Source: Limnomonas spitsbergensis
Taxonomy: Eukaryota > Chlorophyta > Chlorophyceae > Chlamydomonadales
NCBI GenBank assembly: GCA_037349105.1
Contig: JAYJMM010000078.1
Location: 558,001 to 622,000 of the forward strand
Direction of reading: 5' to 3'
Length of the DNA: 64,000 bases
Of the stretch, positions 1 through 8,821 are shown piece after piece. The translations under genes were made by a program, and so were the position numbers. The first letter of the stretch is position 1, and each line of letters opens with the position of its first letter. The notes under the pieces are model-generated. The model was not told the DNA's origin. It made no database searches and saw only the letters and a program-made list of their open reading frames with translations.

Positions 1-330
1 CTAGATCAGCTGAGGCTGAGCTAGTCTTGACTCGGGTTGAGGTACTGACTTATATGAAAGCTGCTGGTCTCGTAGACTGCCGGTGCTTGTTACAAATAGA
101 GGTCTGTCCTTTAGAAAGGGACGAAGTAACTAGCCAAGGCAATTGCCGGGATACAGGGACCCGGCAGGCCCAATACAGAGTACGGTAGAACCTGTCAAAC
201 TTATCCTGCGTAAGCGGGTTTCTAGGTCTCAGTTCAAATCCGGAGGCTCCGCAGAGAAGCTGCGGAGTCACCGAGGCCGCTAACTGCGGTCTAAACGGTT
301 CTGTCACGTATACGGTAATATACCGTGACA
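1..330 (-). repeat. Repeat A2 of element 1 (partial, cut by window start)
   Basis: It matches 17945-18274 (A1) over its whole visible length and ends at the same ...CCGTGACA. Unlike A1, which abuts foreign sequence there, this copy is followed by GC and then repeat B1. It contains two strong hairpins (CTCCGCAG/CTGCGGAG near 246-266 and TGCCGGG/CCCGGCA near 144-166) and one arm of the 23-nt inverted repeat near 106-128. Confidence 0.9.
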
Positions 331-336
331 GCTGTC
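327..336. promoter_or_regulatory. 10-bp palindrome GACAGCTGTC at the A2-B1 junction; candidate integrase recognition site
   Basis: A perfect palindrome spans the end of A2 (GACA), two bases (GC) and the start of B1 (TGTC). The same ten bases stand at the equivalent junction of elements 2, 3 and 4. The outer ends of inserted element 3 are exactly the two halves (TGTC and GACA) without the central GC, as expected if an integrase removes two bases and joins CA ends. The role is inferred. Confidence 0.6.
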
Positions 337-562
337 GCACCATAAAGCAGTAAACGTGCTAATATGGTAAATACCGTAAACTCCGGTCAGGACACCTTAG
401 AGAGGTGTCCTCTACTCACAAATACGGTACATCACCGTACACTCATGCTCCTTGTACTACATACAAGAGCTTGTTAACAAGATAACTGTAACTGGAAGTC
501 CCTAACTGGATATCTCTGCCTGGAAGTCTCCGCCTCTTGGGTACCGCCCCTACTACTTTACT
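333..562 (-). repeat. Repeat B1 of element 1 (230 bp)
   Basis: It starts TGTCGCACC and ends TACTACTTTACT on the plus strand. It is the same as both B copies of element 3 (42107-42336 and 42971-43200). In transcript direction it lies between a purine-rich tract and A2, where U3 of a normal 3' LTR would begin. It contains a perfect 8-bp stem (AGGACACC/GGTGTCCT) and other short inverted repeats. Confidence 0.88.
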
Positions 563-1233
563 CGCCCCCCGCTCCCCAGCGTTAAGCCCTCCAGGCGTGC
601 GCGGGGAGCCGGAAAAGGGGTGGTACTGAAATAAACTTCTGGAAAAATATGTACGTAGAAGCTTAAATCATCTGCCGTAAATCTGCCTGGTTCAGGCTTT
701 CTGCAAATCTGCCTGGTTCAGGCCTTCCTCAAACAGAACTTGAAAAGAAAAAAACCACCGAGTTTCGGCTGAAGCGCAATGCGCGGCATCCTACAAATTC
801 AAGCTGTTCAGCCCACTACTGGCTAGCAAACAGGGAAATTTCAAAGTTATCAGGTCAAGCTAAGAACAACCGCTGCTCTCGCCCCACTGCGCCATAGCCG
901 CCTGGTCTTCCATGGCCACAGGAATTGTGCGTTGTAGCAGCGTGATCCGCCTCCTACTGTGCTATCATTGCCCGAGTTGACTAATTCTCCTCGCTCATCA
1001 TTGTCATAACATATGTACTACCGTAGCCTTGCTGCTATGGTGTTGGGAGGAACAAAATTTTCCCTATGCTGCTGTGATAGCTTTAACTCCACTCCTGCAT
1101 CTTCCGTCTTTGGTCCGCTGGCTGCCGGCCCACTGCCTGCTGGGTACTAGGACAAGCCGCGCTGCGTCTGCATTCCTGCTCTGTAGGCGCCTGCCCGCTC
1201 CTTGCCAGTTACGGCGTGGGTGACGTCACGTGC
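563..1233 (-). other. 3' untranslated region of element 1 with polypurine tract at its end
   Basis: There are about 670 bp between the end of the polyprotein and B1 and no convincing gene. Bases 563-577 read, on the transcript strand, as a G-rich purine tract (GGGGAGCGGGGGGCG) directly before B1, the expected place of the plus-strand primer. A near-exact tandem duplication of AAATCTGCCTGGTTCAGGC lies near 696-742. The sequence is nearly identical to 43201-43871 in element 3. Confidence 0.65.
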
Positions 1234-2478
1234 TCAGGTCTCGGTAAGCTCCTCAAGGGCTGACTCCTCTTCCTCCCTTGCTGCTTCTTTGGCCACCTTA
1301 GCCCTTCTTGTAACTGCTCTCGGGGTGACATTGGCCTCTCCCCGGCCAGTGGTGTACGAGATGTCGTACAATCCGTTCACCATTGGTCTTGCGATGCCCC
1401 GCTCCATTTGCCTTGTTGCTGGGTTGGTGGCCATGACTTCCACCTCAGGCCTGTCCATGACGTTGGCCTCCTGAGCTGTCCTGGCAGCCGCTCTGGCTGC
1501 TGGGCTCGGCCGCCCCTGGACCTGCAGACTGCGATCTTCTGCAGCGGATCCTGGCCTTGCCGCTGGCTTAACTCCCTTGTCATCAGGCGCGCAAGTTGGG
1601 CACAACCACTCGCCCTCAGGCACCTCTTCGAGTACTGGTACCAAGCAATCCATGTGCCAACCTGTATTGCAGGCATCACACAAAAGCATCACCTCTCCGC
1701 GGTCGGGCAGCTGGCACACCTCGCATGACAGGCTGTTATTGGGTCTGGTTCCACTGAAATCAACCACTCCCGTGAGGTTGGGCAAGTGGCATGGAGAACA
1801 ATTGACTGCATTCTCTGTAACTGTGAGGCCATCTGCCCCCTCCAACACCATGGTTCCCGTTGCCCCCAGTGTTTTTACCCTGAGGATCTCAGGCCTGGCC
1901 TTGGGATCGAGGCTGCGTCGCTCTGATGAATACTTCACATACACGTAATCTCCCTCTGCAAAACGCCTGACCTGGGGAACATACCCTCCCCCACGAATGC
2001 GTGCATATCGCAGCTTGTCGCGGTGCTGCGCAATCTTTAGATGCTCACCCGCGACTGGCAGAGCCTCTTTGATCCTGGCCACTCTGGCCAAGAGCAGGTC
2101 TGCTGCCTCCTCTGCTGAGGCCACCTTGGCTGTGCTCCAGAGGTCCGCCCCCACCCTGGAGGGGAAGGTGGGTCTCTGCCCGAACAGCACCTCGTACGGC
2201 GCCATGCGCGTGGCCTGCTGCGGCGAGCATCGGAAGCCTAGGGCTACCCAGGGCACCATCTTGTCCCCGGACTCGTCGCTGCTGCCCTCCTTGCAGCACT
2301 TGCGCAGGCCTGCCTTGAGGGTCTGGACAGCCCTCTCTGATAGCCCGTCTGCCTGGGGGTGGTTGGCAGAAGTGGTGCGGTGGTCAATGAAGCAGTCCAA
2401 CAACATGTCCTGAAATTCACCCTGGAACTCTGTCCCCTGGTCTGTTACCACTTCTGCGCATCCCCCGAATCGCGCCAC
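1234..2478 (-). CDS. Integrase core and C-terminal part plus PHD finger (element 1 Pol fragment)
   Basis: This is the C-terminal part of Pol. It opens with the second catalytic Asp (VVTDQGTEF, residues about 8-16) and then shows the catalytic Glu in DGLSERAVQ near residue 48. A typical gypsy integrase tail follows (FAEGDYVYV). At residues about 245-300 lies a PHD finger with C-x2-C, CDAC, WH.DC and CPTC, a Cys4-His-Cys3 pattern. PHD fingers bind histone H3 tails, so this one may steer integration or methylation to particular chromatin, in the place many gypsy elements carry a chromodomain. The frame breaks upstream at about 2490, where one base is missing relative to element 3, separating it from the first catalytic Asp. 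Confidence 0.85.
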   Translation of the reverse strand: MARFGGCAEVVTDQGTEFQGEFQDMLLDCFIDHRTTSANHPQADGLSERAVQTLKAGLRKCCKEGSSDESGDKMVPWVALGFRCSPQQATRMAPYEVLFGQRPTFPSRVGADLWSTAKVASAEEAADLLLARVARIKEALPVAGEHLKIAQHRDKLRYARIRGGGYVPQVRRFAEGDYVYVKYSSERRSLDPKARPEILRVKTLGATGTMVLEGADGLTVTENAVNCSPCHLPNLTGVVDFSGTRPNNSLSCEVCQLPDRGEVMLLCDACNTGWHMDCLVPVLEEVPEGEWLCPTCAPDDKGVKPAARPGSAAEDRSLQVQGRPSPAARAAARTAQEANVMDRPEVEVMATNPATRQMERGIARPMVNGLYDISYTTGRGEANVTPRAVTRRAKVAKEAAREEEESALEELTET

Positions 2479-2495
2479 AACATTTTGAAAGAACG

Positions 2496-3275
2496 CTAAG
2501 CCGGCACATCAGACGCCTTGCTTGGAATGGGGATCAACTCCACCCACTTGGAGTAATGCTCCACACAAACCATCACAAACCGATTGCCCCTGGAAGTGGT
2601 CGTAAATGGTCCACACAGGTCCACTCCCCACCGGAAAAACAACCCCTCAATGGGTAGTGGGTGCAGGTTGGGCTGTATATGATTGAATGTGGACGCCCTG
2701 GCCCTGTCACACACACCACATTCCTGCACTGCCTTCTTGACTGCTGCTCTGAGTCCCCGCCACCAATGCTGCTGCATGACCATGAAGGCCGTGCGGTGGC
2801 TGCCAAAATGGCCTGTACCGGCATGGGCTGTCTGGATCACTGCAAGCCTGTCCTCTGGCCTGGGCACCACACAACGTCTACCGTCGGGCATGAGTCTCAT
2901 CAGTACTCCTCCCCTCTCTGATTCCCACTGGAATGGCGCAGCTCTGCGCTGTATTCTGGTCTGTTCTCCTAGCTCTGTTCCCGGGACAAATGCCTTCTCA
3001 CGGAGAAACCTCAATACAGGTTCATCTGCCCACACATCAACCCTGACCGATGGTCCTGCATGGCATCCTGGCGGGTCCTTCTCACCCTCCGTGTCTCTGG
3101 TCACCATGATTTCAACCTCAACTTGTTCCTCAGGCGTGTTCCCACCTGGTTCTTGTGCCGCGTCGGCCCAGTCTGCCGCAGCCGATTCTCCCAGGCACTG
3201 CCTGTATGACGCGGCCACTTCTCCGCTGCCCGAGCATGCGTTTCCTGCAGTAGCAAGGGCATAGTGGCTGGACAT
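2496..3275 (-). CDS. Integrase N-terminal zinc domain and first part of catalytic core (element 1 Pol fragment)
   Basis: The HHCC zinc module is visible as GTGHFGSHRT followed by ECGVCDRA (about residues 155-200), then the start of the RNase-H-fold core with WGVDLCGPF carrying the first catalytic Asp. The upstream 100 residues link to the methyltransferase. The apparent start is not real: the codon before it is TAA where element 3 has TTA, so this piece is joined to the preceding frame in the intact protein. The 3' end is truncated by a one-base loss near 2490. Confidence 0.83.
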   Translation of the reverse strand: MSSHYALATAGNACSGSGEVAASYRQCLGESAAADWADAAQEPGGNTPEEQVEVEIMVTRDTEGEKDPPGCHAGPSVRVDVWADEPVLRFLREKAFVPGTELGEQTRIQRRAAPFQWESERGGVLMRLMPDGRRCVVPRPEDRLAVIQTAHAGTGHFGSHRTAFMVMQQHWWRGLRAAVKKAVQECGVCDRARASTFNHIQPNLHPLPIEGLFFRWGVDLCGPFTTTSRGNRFVMVCVEHYSKWVELIPIPSKASDVPA

Positions 3276-6200
3276 TTAAGTTGCACCCATCACCGGGTCC
3301 TTGTCCGGGCCTGGCAGCCTTGCCCTGCGTTTCAATTCTTCTGGCATGATTTTAGCACACTCAAGTGCCACATTGAGCCATGCACCCAGTGCCCATGAAT
3401 CCATGCACCTGCCCAAGGCTGCCCTCCTGGCTGCCTCTGGGAAATCTGGGCGCGGCAATGTGGACCCCACAGCGTACCCCATAGCTCGCTCACGCTCGTT
3501 TGCATTGGGCTCCTGCAAGTCCCCCATGGGCCTGTACACCATCCCATTTTGCCCGTTCCTAAAAGAATATGATGAGGGCGTGGCCATCAGACATGGCAGC
3601 ACCTTCCTGGGCTGGCCTGTTACGTTGATGCGGTACCCCCCATTGTCCGGACACGAGACTACCTGGGCCTTGCTGCCCTTGTCCAGAATGTCGTCTACTA
3701 TCCCCTCGTGGGGTCTGGTCGACGCACGAATCACAAACTCAATATCTGCTGCAGGGGCGATATTCCCCCAATAGTTGCGGGTGCGGTGGGCGTAAGACCC
3801 CACCTGCGCTGCGTCAAACAACGCCGGTGTCCCCAGAATCCTGCACACCTCCTGAAAAGCCTCAACACTGGCCTTCACACTCTTTTGATTCAATTGCATT
3901 GCCACATTCTCAATCAGGTACGCTGGCGGCTTAGACCCCTGCAGGAACTGTAGTGTACCCAACAGCTTGACTAATGGGAAGAAAGACTTGCTTCTCTCTC
4001 CCTCGAGCCCCCGCCCCTTGCCTCCTGACGACAGGTCCTGGCACTCCCAGCCTGCTACCATGAACCACTGGCGCCCATCCTGGGCGCCCGCCTCCTTGAG
4101 GTGCTCCGCCGTAATGGCGTACACATCTTGGGGCAACGCTCTGAAAGCCTTATCAAACGCTTTGACTGGAAGTAACTGAGGGTATCTCCTGTGTAACTGC
4201 AACAGGCGACCCCCTGCGATCTCTCTGACTTCCTCACTGATATCAGCATACAAGTACTGCACCACTGGGATACCCGCCCTGAGCACCATTTCCAGTCCTG
4301 AGCACATACCTCCAAAGGGCTCGAAAAGGACGACTCCCTTGGTTTCCATGGCCCTCACCGCCCCACTCTCCAGGCAAGCTGTGTCCAGGCCTGCGTGTGA
4401 ATGAGGGGGTGTTGCCCTAGGCAGGTCAGCAAGAACATCACTGATCATTGTCTTGGCCCGCTTCCTGTTGCTGAATGCCTGTTCTGCTGTGCTGACAGGC
4501 TGCGCTTGCTCATCATCGTCAGTGGCGGCAGAGGATATCTCCTGCCCCACCTGTGCTGTCACGCAAGCTGCCTCTGCAGCTCGCAACACCTGTACTCTCC
4601 TTCTGCCCTCCTGCGCCATGCGCACTATCTGGTCTGCATGCCACTGGTTCACTCTGCCCAACCCCGTGAGCAAAGCTACTTGTTTCCCACCTGCCTCCTT
4701 CTGGACTGCTGGCTCGGGAGCGGCTGTGTCGAGCCTGGCCCCTGTGCGGTCAGCTGAGGATGGGAGCGGCGACCTGGACGGGATGTCCGCATTCTGGTGG
4801 CATGCCCCTGAGCGGTGGACAATGGTAATGTCGAGCTCTTGAAGCATGAGAGCCCACCTAGCATGCTGGCCCACCAACGTCTGATTGTCCATGAGGTAAG
4901 TGAGCGGCTCATGGTCAGTGATGAGATGCACCTTGCACCCAAACAGCATGTGGCGGTATGTGCGTGCTGCATACACTGCAGCCAGCATCTCCCCCTGGAA
5001 CGAGGAATAGTTCCTCTCGCTCTTGTTCAGGGATCTGGACGTGCATGCCACCATATATTCCCTCCCGCTGTCGTCACACTGTCCTAGCACGGCGCCTATG
5101 CCCTGCTTAGAGAAATCTGTGTACAACAAGAACGGCCTTGGCGGCCCCTTGCCGTCTGGCCCTGTCCCGCTGTAATCTGGTCTGCGCAGGACTCTTCCGC
5201 CCTCGCACATCTCTGTTTTGATCAACTGGAACGCCTGCGACTGCTCTGGCCCCCACACAAACGGGATCCCCTTGACCAGCAATGCATTGATGCATGCTGC
5301 CTTTTTCGAGAAGTCCGGGACGTAGCACCGGTAGAAATTCAAGAATCCCATGACCTCCTGAATGTTTTTCACCGATGTGGGCTCTGGCAGCGCCATAACT
5401 GCTGCTATCTTGGCTGCGTGGGGCGTGAGCCCCTGGGCCGACACATTGTGACCCAGGTACTCTACTGTTGCACACCCAAACAGGGACTTGTCGGGGTGCG
5501 CCCTTAATCCTACACTGTGGAGCATGTCCAACATCAGCTCCACATGCCTGATGTGTTCTGCCGGCGTGTCACTGTACACTAGCAGATCGTCAATGAATGC
5601 CACGCAGAACGCACTCAGGCCTGCCCTGGCAATCTCCTCTTCCATCATACGCTGAAAGAAGGGAGGCCCATTGCGCAACCCGAAGTTGAGCTTTGTGTAC
5701 ATCCAAAGCTCAGGTCCCATCCAGAAAGCTGTCTTAGGCTGGTCCTCGACCTTTATAGGGATCTGCATGAACCCCGACCGGAGATCAACCTTGCTGAATA
5801 TCTTGGCAGTTCCCAGGTTCTGAAAAATAGTCTCCATCCTGGGGATTGCAAACTCCTGCTTAGCCGTACGCAGGTTTAACCTGCGCATATCGTGCGCTAT
5901 CCTGTGGTCAGTCCACTCCCCAGTTTCAGCGCTCTTCTTGGCTGCTACTACTGAATTGGCCGCAAACTTGATAGGCCCCCCCTGGGGCACCTTGACTATG
6001 ATGCCTGCCTCAATCATCGGCTGACACTTTTCCTTAAAAATCGCCGCCTTAGGCGGTGGCATATCCCTGGACTTCTGAAAGCACGAACTGACCTCGTCTT
6101 CTAAAGCCAGCGTAAACTCACCCTGCGAGCCGCAGTAGCCTGGTAGATCCTCCATGGAGTAAGCGAACGCTCCTTGGCGATCCCGGAGGCTCTGCTCCAG

Positions 6201-7370
6201 GCTCTCCTGCTGCTCCGCAGTGAAGTCGGGGTGCTGGCCCAGCAGCCACCCCTCCTTGGTCTTGACGTACTCCGCGGGCGGCTCCACTACTCCCCCCGGC
6301 TGGAACATGTCGATCATCTCAGCCGCCTGCGGGTCGTCCTCCGCGGGCGGCTCTTCCCTGCCAGTGGTGTTGCCGCTGTGCCAGCTCTCCTGCTGGCTGC
6401 AGGCACCCCTCCTGCTGGCACCCCCCGTGGGAATGACTGCTGGCGGGCGCAACCATCCAGACGACAGCTTCGCTGCTGCCTCTTGTCCCGACACGAAAGC
6501 CCCTTGGCCTGCTGTAAATCCTCCTCCTCGCACCCCCTGCTCGGTGGCTCGCGCCCCCGGCACACACACCGACAGCAGGAGCCACACCAGTATCAGCTGG
6601 AGCGTCCCCGTAAGGATCCCCTTAAATGCTGTACAGGTGAGGAGTCTTCTGCAAGCTGGCATCTTCCTCGTGGGTTGCTGCTGTAGGTGCTCTGTGGGCT
6701 GTACGCATGGTTCTGCACTCTGCGCTGGCCTCTGCTGCCCTCTGGCCCATGTGATCTCCAGGTCTACCTGGCTGATCCTGAGTGGCAGGACTGGGCAGTC
6801 CATTCCTGGCCTGCTGCCGCGGTTCCTGTCCTCGGCTGCCCTCTGCGCCTTTCCTGCGCGCCGCCTAGCCTTCTTTGACTTTTTTCCCCGCAGGTCGGCA
6901 GTGTCAGCCCAAACCGCACCGGCCCTCTCTGGCCCTGCTCCTGGGATCTGTCCTGTGCTGCCCTGTGCCAGCCGCTCCTGCCTGTGAGTAGCGCGCTGCA
7001 CAGCCTTGCTGCTGCCTGCGCCTGCAGGCTCTCCTGGCCCACGGCCCTGTCGCATGATTTCCTGCGCGCTGTCGGCCTGCCTAAGGTCCGTCCCCTTGCT
7101 GGTTCGGTATTGGCTGCTGCGACTCATTGACGGCTGCTGGGCGGTCACTCCCTGTGCCTCCATCGTTTTGAGGGCTGAAACTCTCTCCGTCAGCTCCTCC
7201 TGTAGCTCCCTGACTGCCCTGCTGTAACCTCCCATCCTGGGGTTCGGATCGGGCTGTGGCAGCATTCTGAGTCGGAACAGCAGGCTAGCCTCCTGGCTTG
7301 CCTCTTGCTGCCCCATTTCCTGCCTTCTTAGCACGTCCAGTTGATCCACAAAGTTCCTGAGCACTGCCAC
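3276..7370 (-). CDS. Pol: hydrophobic segment, reverse transcriptase, RNase H, DNMT3-like cytosine methyltransferase (element 1)
   Basis: About 1,360 residues. A Lys/Arg-rich patch (KKSKKARRR) precedes a hydrophobic stretch at about 243-275 (ILTGTLQLILVWLLLSVCVP). RT follows at about 440-720, with KVDLRSGF, FIDDLLVYSD (an F-I-D-D form of YxDD) and EYLGH. RNase H is at about 745-865 (LLYTDFSKQGIGA, TDHEPL). From about 1008 to 1340 a cytosine-C5 methyltransferase shows motif I FEPFGGMCSGLE, motif IV GWECQDLS, motif VI IENV, motif VIII AHRTRNYWGN and a C-terminal helix RERAMGY. The order and the RNYWGN motif resemble DNMT3. The usual Pro before the catalytic Cys is Glu. This copy alone reads SSGGKGRG where the others have SSAGK. 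The upstream frame is cut by TGA near 7374; the downstream end is a TAA nonsense codon. Confidence 0.9.
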   Translation of the reverse strand: MAVLRNFVDQLDVLRRQEMGQQEASQEASLLFRLRMLPQPDPNPRMGGYSRAVRELQEELTERVSALKTMEAQGVTAQQPSMSRSSQYRTSKGTDLRQADSAQEIMRQGRGPGEPAGAGSSKAVQRATHRQERLAQGSTGQIPGAGPERAGAVWADTADLRGKKSKKARRRAGKAQRAAEDRNRGSRPGMDCPVLPLRISQVDLEITWARGQQRPAQSAEPCVQPTEHLQQQPTRKMPACRRLLTCTAFKGILTGTLQLILVWLLLSVCVPGARATEQGVRGGGFTAGQGAFVSGQEAAAKLSSGWLRPPAVIPTGGASRRGACSQQESWHSGNTTGREEPPAEDDPQAAEMIDMFQPGGVVEPPAEYVKTKEGWLLGQHPDFTAEQQESLEQSLRDRQGAFAYSMEDLPGYCGSQGEFTLALEDEVSSCFQKSRDMPPPKAAIFKEKCQPMIEAGIIVKVPQGGPIKFAANSVVAAKKSAETGEWTDHRIAHDMRRLNLRTAKQEFAIPRMETIFQNLGTAKIFSKVDLRSGFMQIPIKVEDQPKTAFWMGPELWMYTKLNFGLRNGPPFFQRMMEEEIARAGLSAFCVAFIDDLLVYSDTPAEHIRHVELMLDMLHSVGLRAHPDKSLFGCATVEYLGHNVSAQGLTPHAAKIAAVMALPEPTSVKNIQEVMGFLNFYRCYVPDFSKKAACINALLVKGIPFVWGPEQSQAFQLIKTEMCEGGRVLRRPDYSGTGPDGKGPPRPFLLYTDFSKQGIGAVLGQCDDSGREYMVACTSRSLNKSERNYSSFQGEMLAAVYAARTYRHMLFGCKVHLITDHEPLTYLMDNQTLVGQHARWALMLQELDITIVHRSGACHQNADIPSRSPLPSSADRTGARLDTAAPEPAVQKEAGGKQVALLTGLGRVNQWHADQIVRMAQEGRRRVQVLRAAEAACVTAQVGQEISSAATDDDEQAQPVSTAEQAFSNRKRAKTMISDVLADLPRATPPHSHAGLDTACLESGAVRAMETKGVVLFEPFGGMCSGLEMVLRAGIPVVQYLYADISEEVREIAGGRLLQLHRRYPQLLPVKAFDKAFRALPQDVYAITAEHLKEAGAQDGRQWFMVAGWECQDLSSGGKGRGLEGERSKSFFPLVKLLGTLQFLQGSKPPAYLIENVAMQLNQKSVKASVEAFQEVCRILGTPALFDAAQVGSYAHRTRNYWGNIAPAADIEFVIRASTRPHEGIVDDILDKGSKAQVVSCPDNGGYRINVTGQPRKVLPCLMATPSSYSFRNGQNGMVYRPMGDLQEPNANERERAMGYAVGSTLPRPDFPEAARRAALGRCMDSWALGAWLNVALECAKIMPEELKRRARLPGPDKDPVMGAT

Positions 7371-7376
7371 CCAGCG

Positions 7377-8132
7377 TCATGTGCTATATGCTGCCGGGTC
7401 ACCCCAGGGCTCCTTTGCTGCCTGTGCTGGTGGGCTGATCTGGACGCCCCCTGGGCGCCTGCTGCTTACCTCGCCTGCTGCTGCTCCATGGAGATTGCAA
7501 GCGTGCTGGTCCGCTGCCTGCCGCGGGCTGACCCCCACTGCAACCTGGTGTGCCTTCTCTTCCAGGGTGATCACGTTACTGAGCTCTATAGCGGCCCGCC
7601 TGCTTCTGCGCTCCTGCATTGCTGCTTGCTCCTGAAGGACGCTGCGCATCCGCGCTCGCCGCAGCTGTGGCAGCTCTTCCACCAGGTCGTACCTTGGGCT
7701 CCCTGGTCCCGGGTCGCTGTTGGAAGGCATATAATTGTCCTCTGTATCTCGAGCCTCTGCTCTGGCGACGCTATCCTGGTCCGGGGGCATGGCTCCTCCC
7801 TCGTACCACTCCTCATCTGACTCAGTGATCTCTACCAGCGGTGGTGGACCCTCCGACAAGTTGTCGCTGAACTCCGGGTTTCTGCTGTCCACGTCCTCCG
7901 TGAGCTGGTTGCTGGCATTGTCTTGGGGTGCCCGGGGCTCTGCCCGTCCCCTAGGCTCAGCTTCCAGTGCTGACGGCTCCAAGGCGTCCACGGGCTCCAG
8001 CAATTCCCATGAGGATGCAGCTGCCCCGAATGTGGTGACGAATGCTGCTTGGGTCCATGCTGGCTCCTCTTCCAGGATAGGGCCGTCGGTGGCAGCCGTG
8101 GGTTCCTCCAAGACGGGACTGCGCCTGCCCAC
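7377..8132 (-). CDS. Linker between domain X and the hydrophobic segment (element 1 polyprotein fragment)
   Basis: About 250 residues, low complexity and acidic, with a predicted helical stretch near ELPQLRRARMRSVLQEQAAMQER. It aligns by eye with the middle of the 25343-28549 frame of element 2 (AAFVTTLGATASSWEWLEP is the shared anchor). The terminal TGA is a single change from the GGA seen in element 3 (STGRW). The start is set only by an upstream frameshift near 8150. No enzymatic motif was seen. Confidence 0.7.
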   Translation of the reverse strand: MGRRSPVLEEPTAATDGPILEEEPAWTQAAFVTTFGAAASSWELLEPVDALEPSALEAEPRGRAEPRAPQDNASNQLTEDVDSRNPEFSDNLSEGPPPLVEITESDEEWYEGGAMPPDQDSVARAEARDTEDNYMPSNSDPGPGSPRYDLVEELPQLRRARMRSVLQEQAAMQERRSRRAAIELSNVITLEEKAHQVAVGVSPRQAADQHACNLHGAAAGEVSSRRPGGVQISPPAQAAKEPWGDPAAYST

Positions 8133-8143
8133 CAGCCCGCGTC

Positions 8144-8821
8144 CTAACCTTGGTTGGTTCCCAGGGCTGCCAATTCCTCCTCAATGCCGGCCTCCCCTGC
8201 TCCTCTGAACAGGGGATGCAACGTGCGCACCCCTGCCGGATGCGCTTGTCTCCACAACTGCACTGTGATGACGTCTGCTTGCCAATAGGGTAGCATGCTG
8301 CTTGCCCTATTGTCGTGCCACGCTCTCCTCTCCTGACGCACCCACTGGAGCACGCATGCTTCCAGCTGTTCCACTGCGAACGGTGAGCGCGCAAGTTCCT
8401 CCTCTCCTTCCCACATGGCTCCCGACGCTGGCGTCCTTAGTGGCCCGTAAGGCCAGGTGGGACAGGCTGTTATGGCAAGAGGGGCCCACTGCCCTTCTAC
8501 GCCCCACACGTGCTGCATGGCCGCTGACAGCTGTCCTGGGAGCAGGGCTCGCTGCAGCGCCAGAAGCATGAGTGTCCACGCTGTAGGATCTGCACCCCTG
8601 GCGTGTGTGTAGGCATGGAACTCTGCCTCATCCACCGATGCGCATTTAGTGATTGCCACGTCGCCTTGGTGCCTTGCAAACAGGTAGACGGGCCTGTCGT
8701 CCTGATGTGGATCCATGCTGCTGACGCAGGTAGCTCCCCCTCTTCCACCTCCTCGTAGTAGTAAGTTACTAGCTGTTGGACCGGGATGGCCGACCTGGCC
8801 TCCCCGGGTGCCGCCCCCCAT
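8144..8821 (-). CDS. C-terminal part of unknown domain X (element 1 polyprotein fragment, frameshifted)
   Basis: The real coding part starts at about 8710, where the frame jumps from the long Gag frame. From there it reads DDRPVYLFARHQGDVAITKC and continues through a Trp-rich, well conserved stretch (WAPLAITACPTWPYG, LEACVLQWVRQERRAWHDN, LWRQAHPAGVRTLHPLFRG). The same block is in one frame in elements 2 and 4. I do not recognise the fold. It lies after the last CCHC knuckle and before Pol. A second frameshift near 8150 ends it. Confidence 0.7.
   Translation of the reverse strand: MGGGTRGGQVGHPGPTASNLLLRGGGRGGATCVSSMDPHQDDRPVYLFARHQGDVAITKCASVDEAEFHAYTHARGADPTAWTLMLLALQRALLPGQLSAAMQHVWGVEGQWAPLAITACPTWPYGPLRTPASGAMWEGEEELARSPFAVEQLEACVLQWVRQERRAWHDNRASSMLPYWQADVITVQLWRQAHPAGVRTLHPLFRGAGEAGIEEELAALGTNQG

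Noticed and set aside
50..343. Open frame (about 97 codons) in repeat A, seen again at 17994-18311, 42748-42981 and 57028-57309
   Set aside because: It lies within the terminal repeat, changes length with point differences and recurs only because the repeat is copied. No family resemblance or start context.
6540..6660. Hydrophobic segment as evidence for an envelope-like gene
   Set aside because: It is inside the polyprotein frame upstream of RT, with one membrane segment and no separate downstream open frame between integrase and the 3' repeats.
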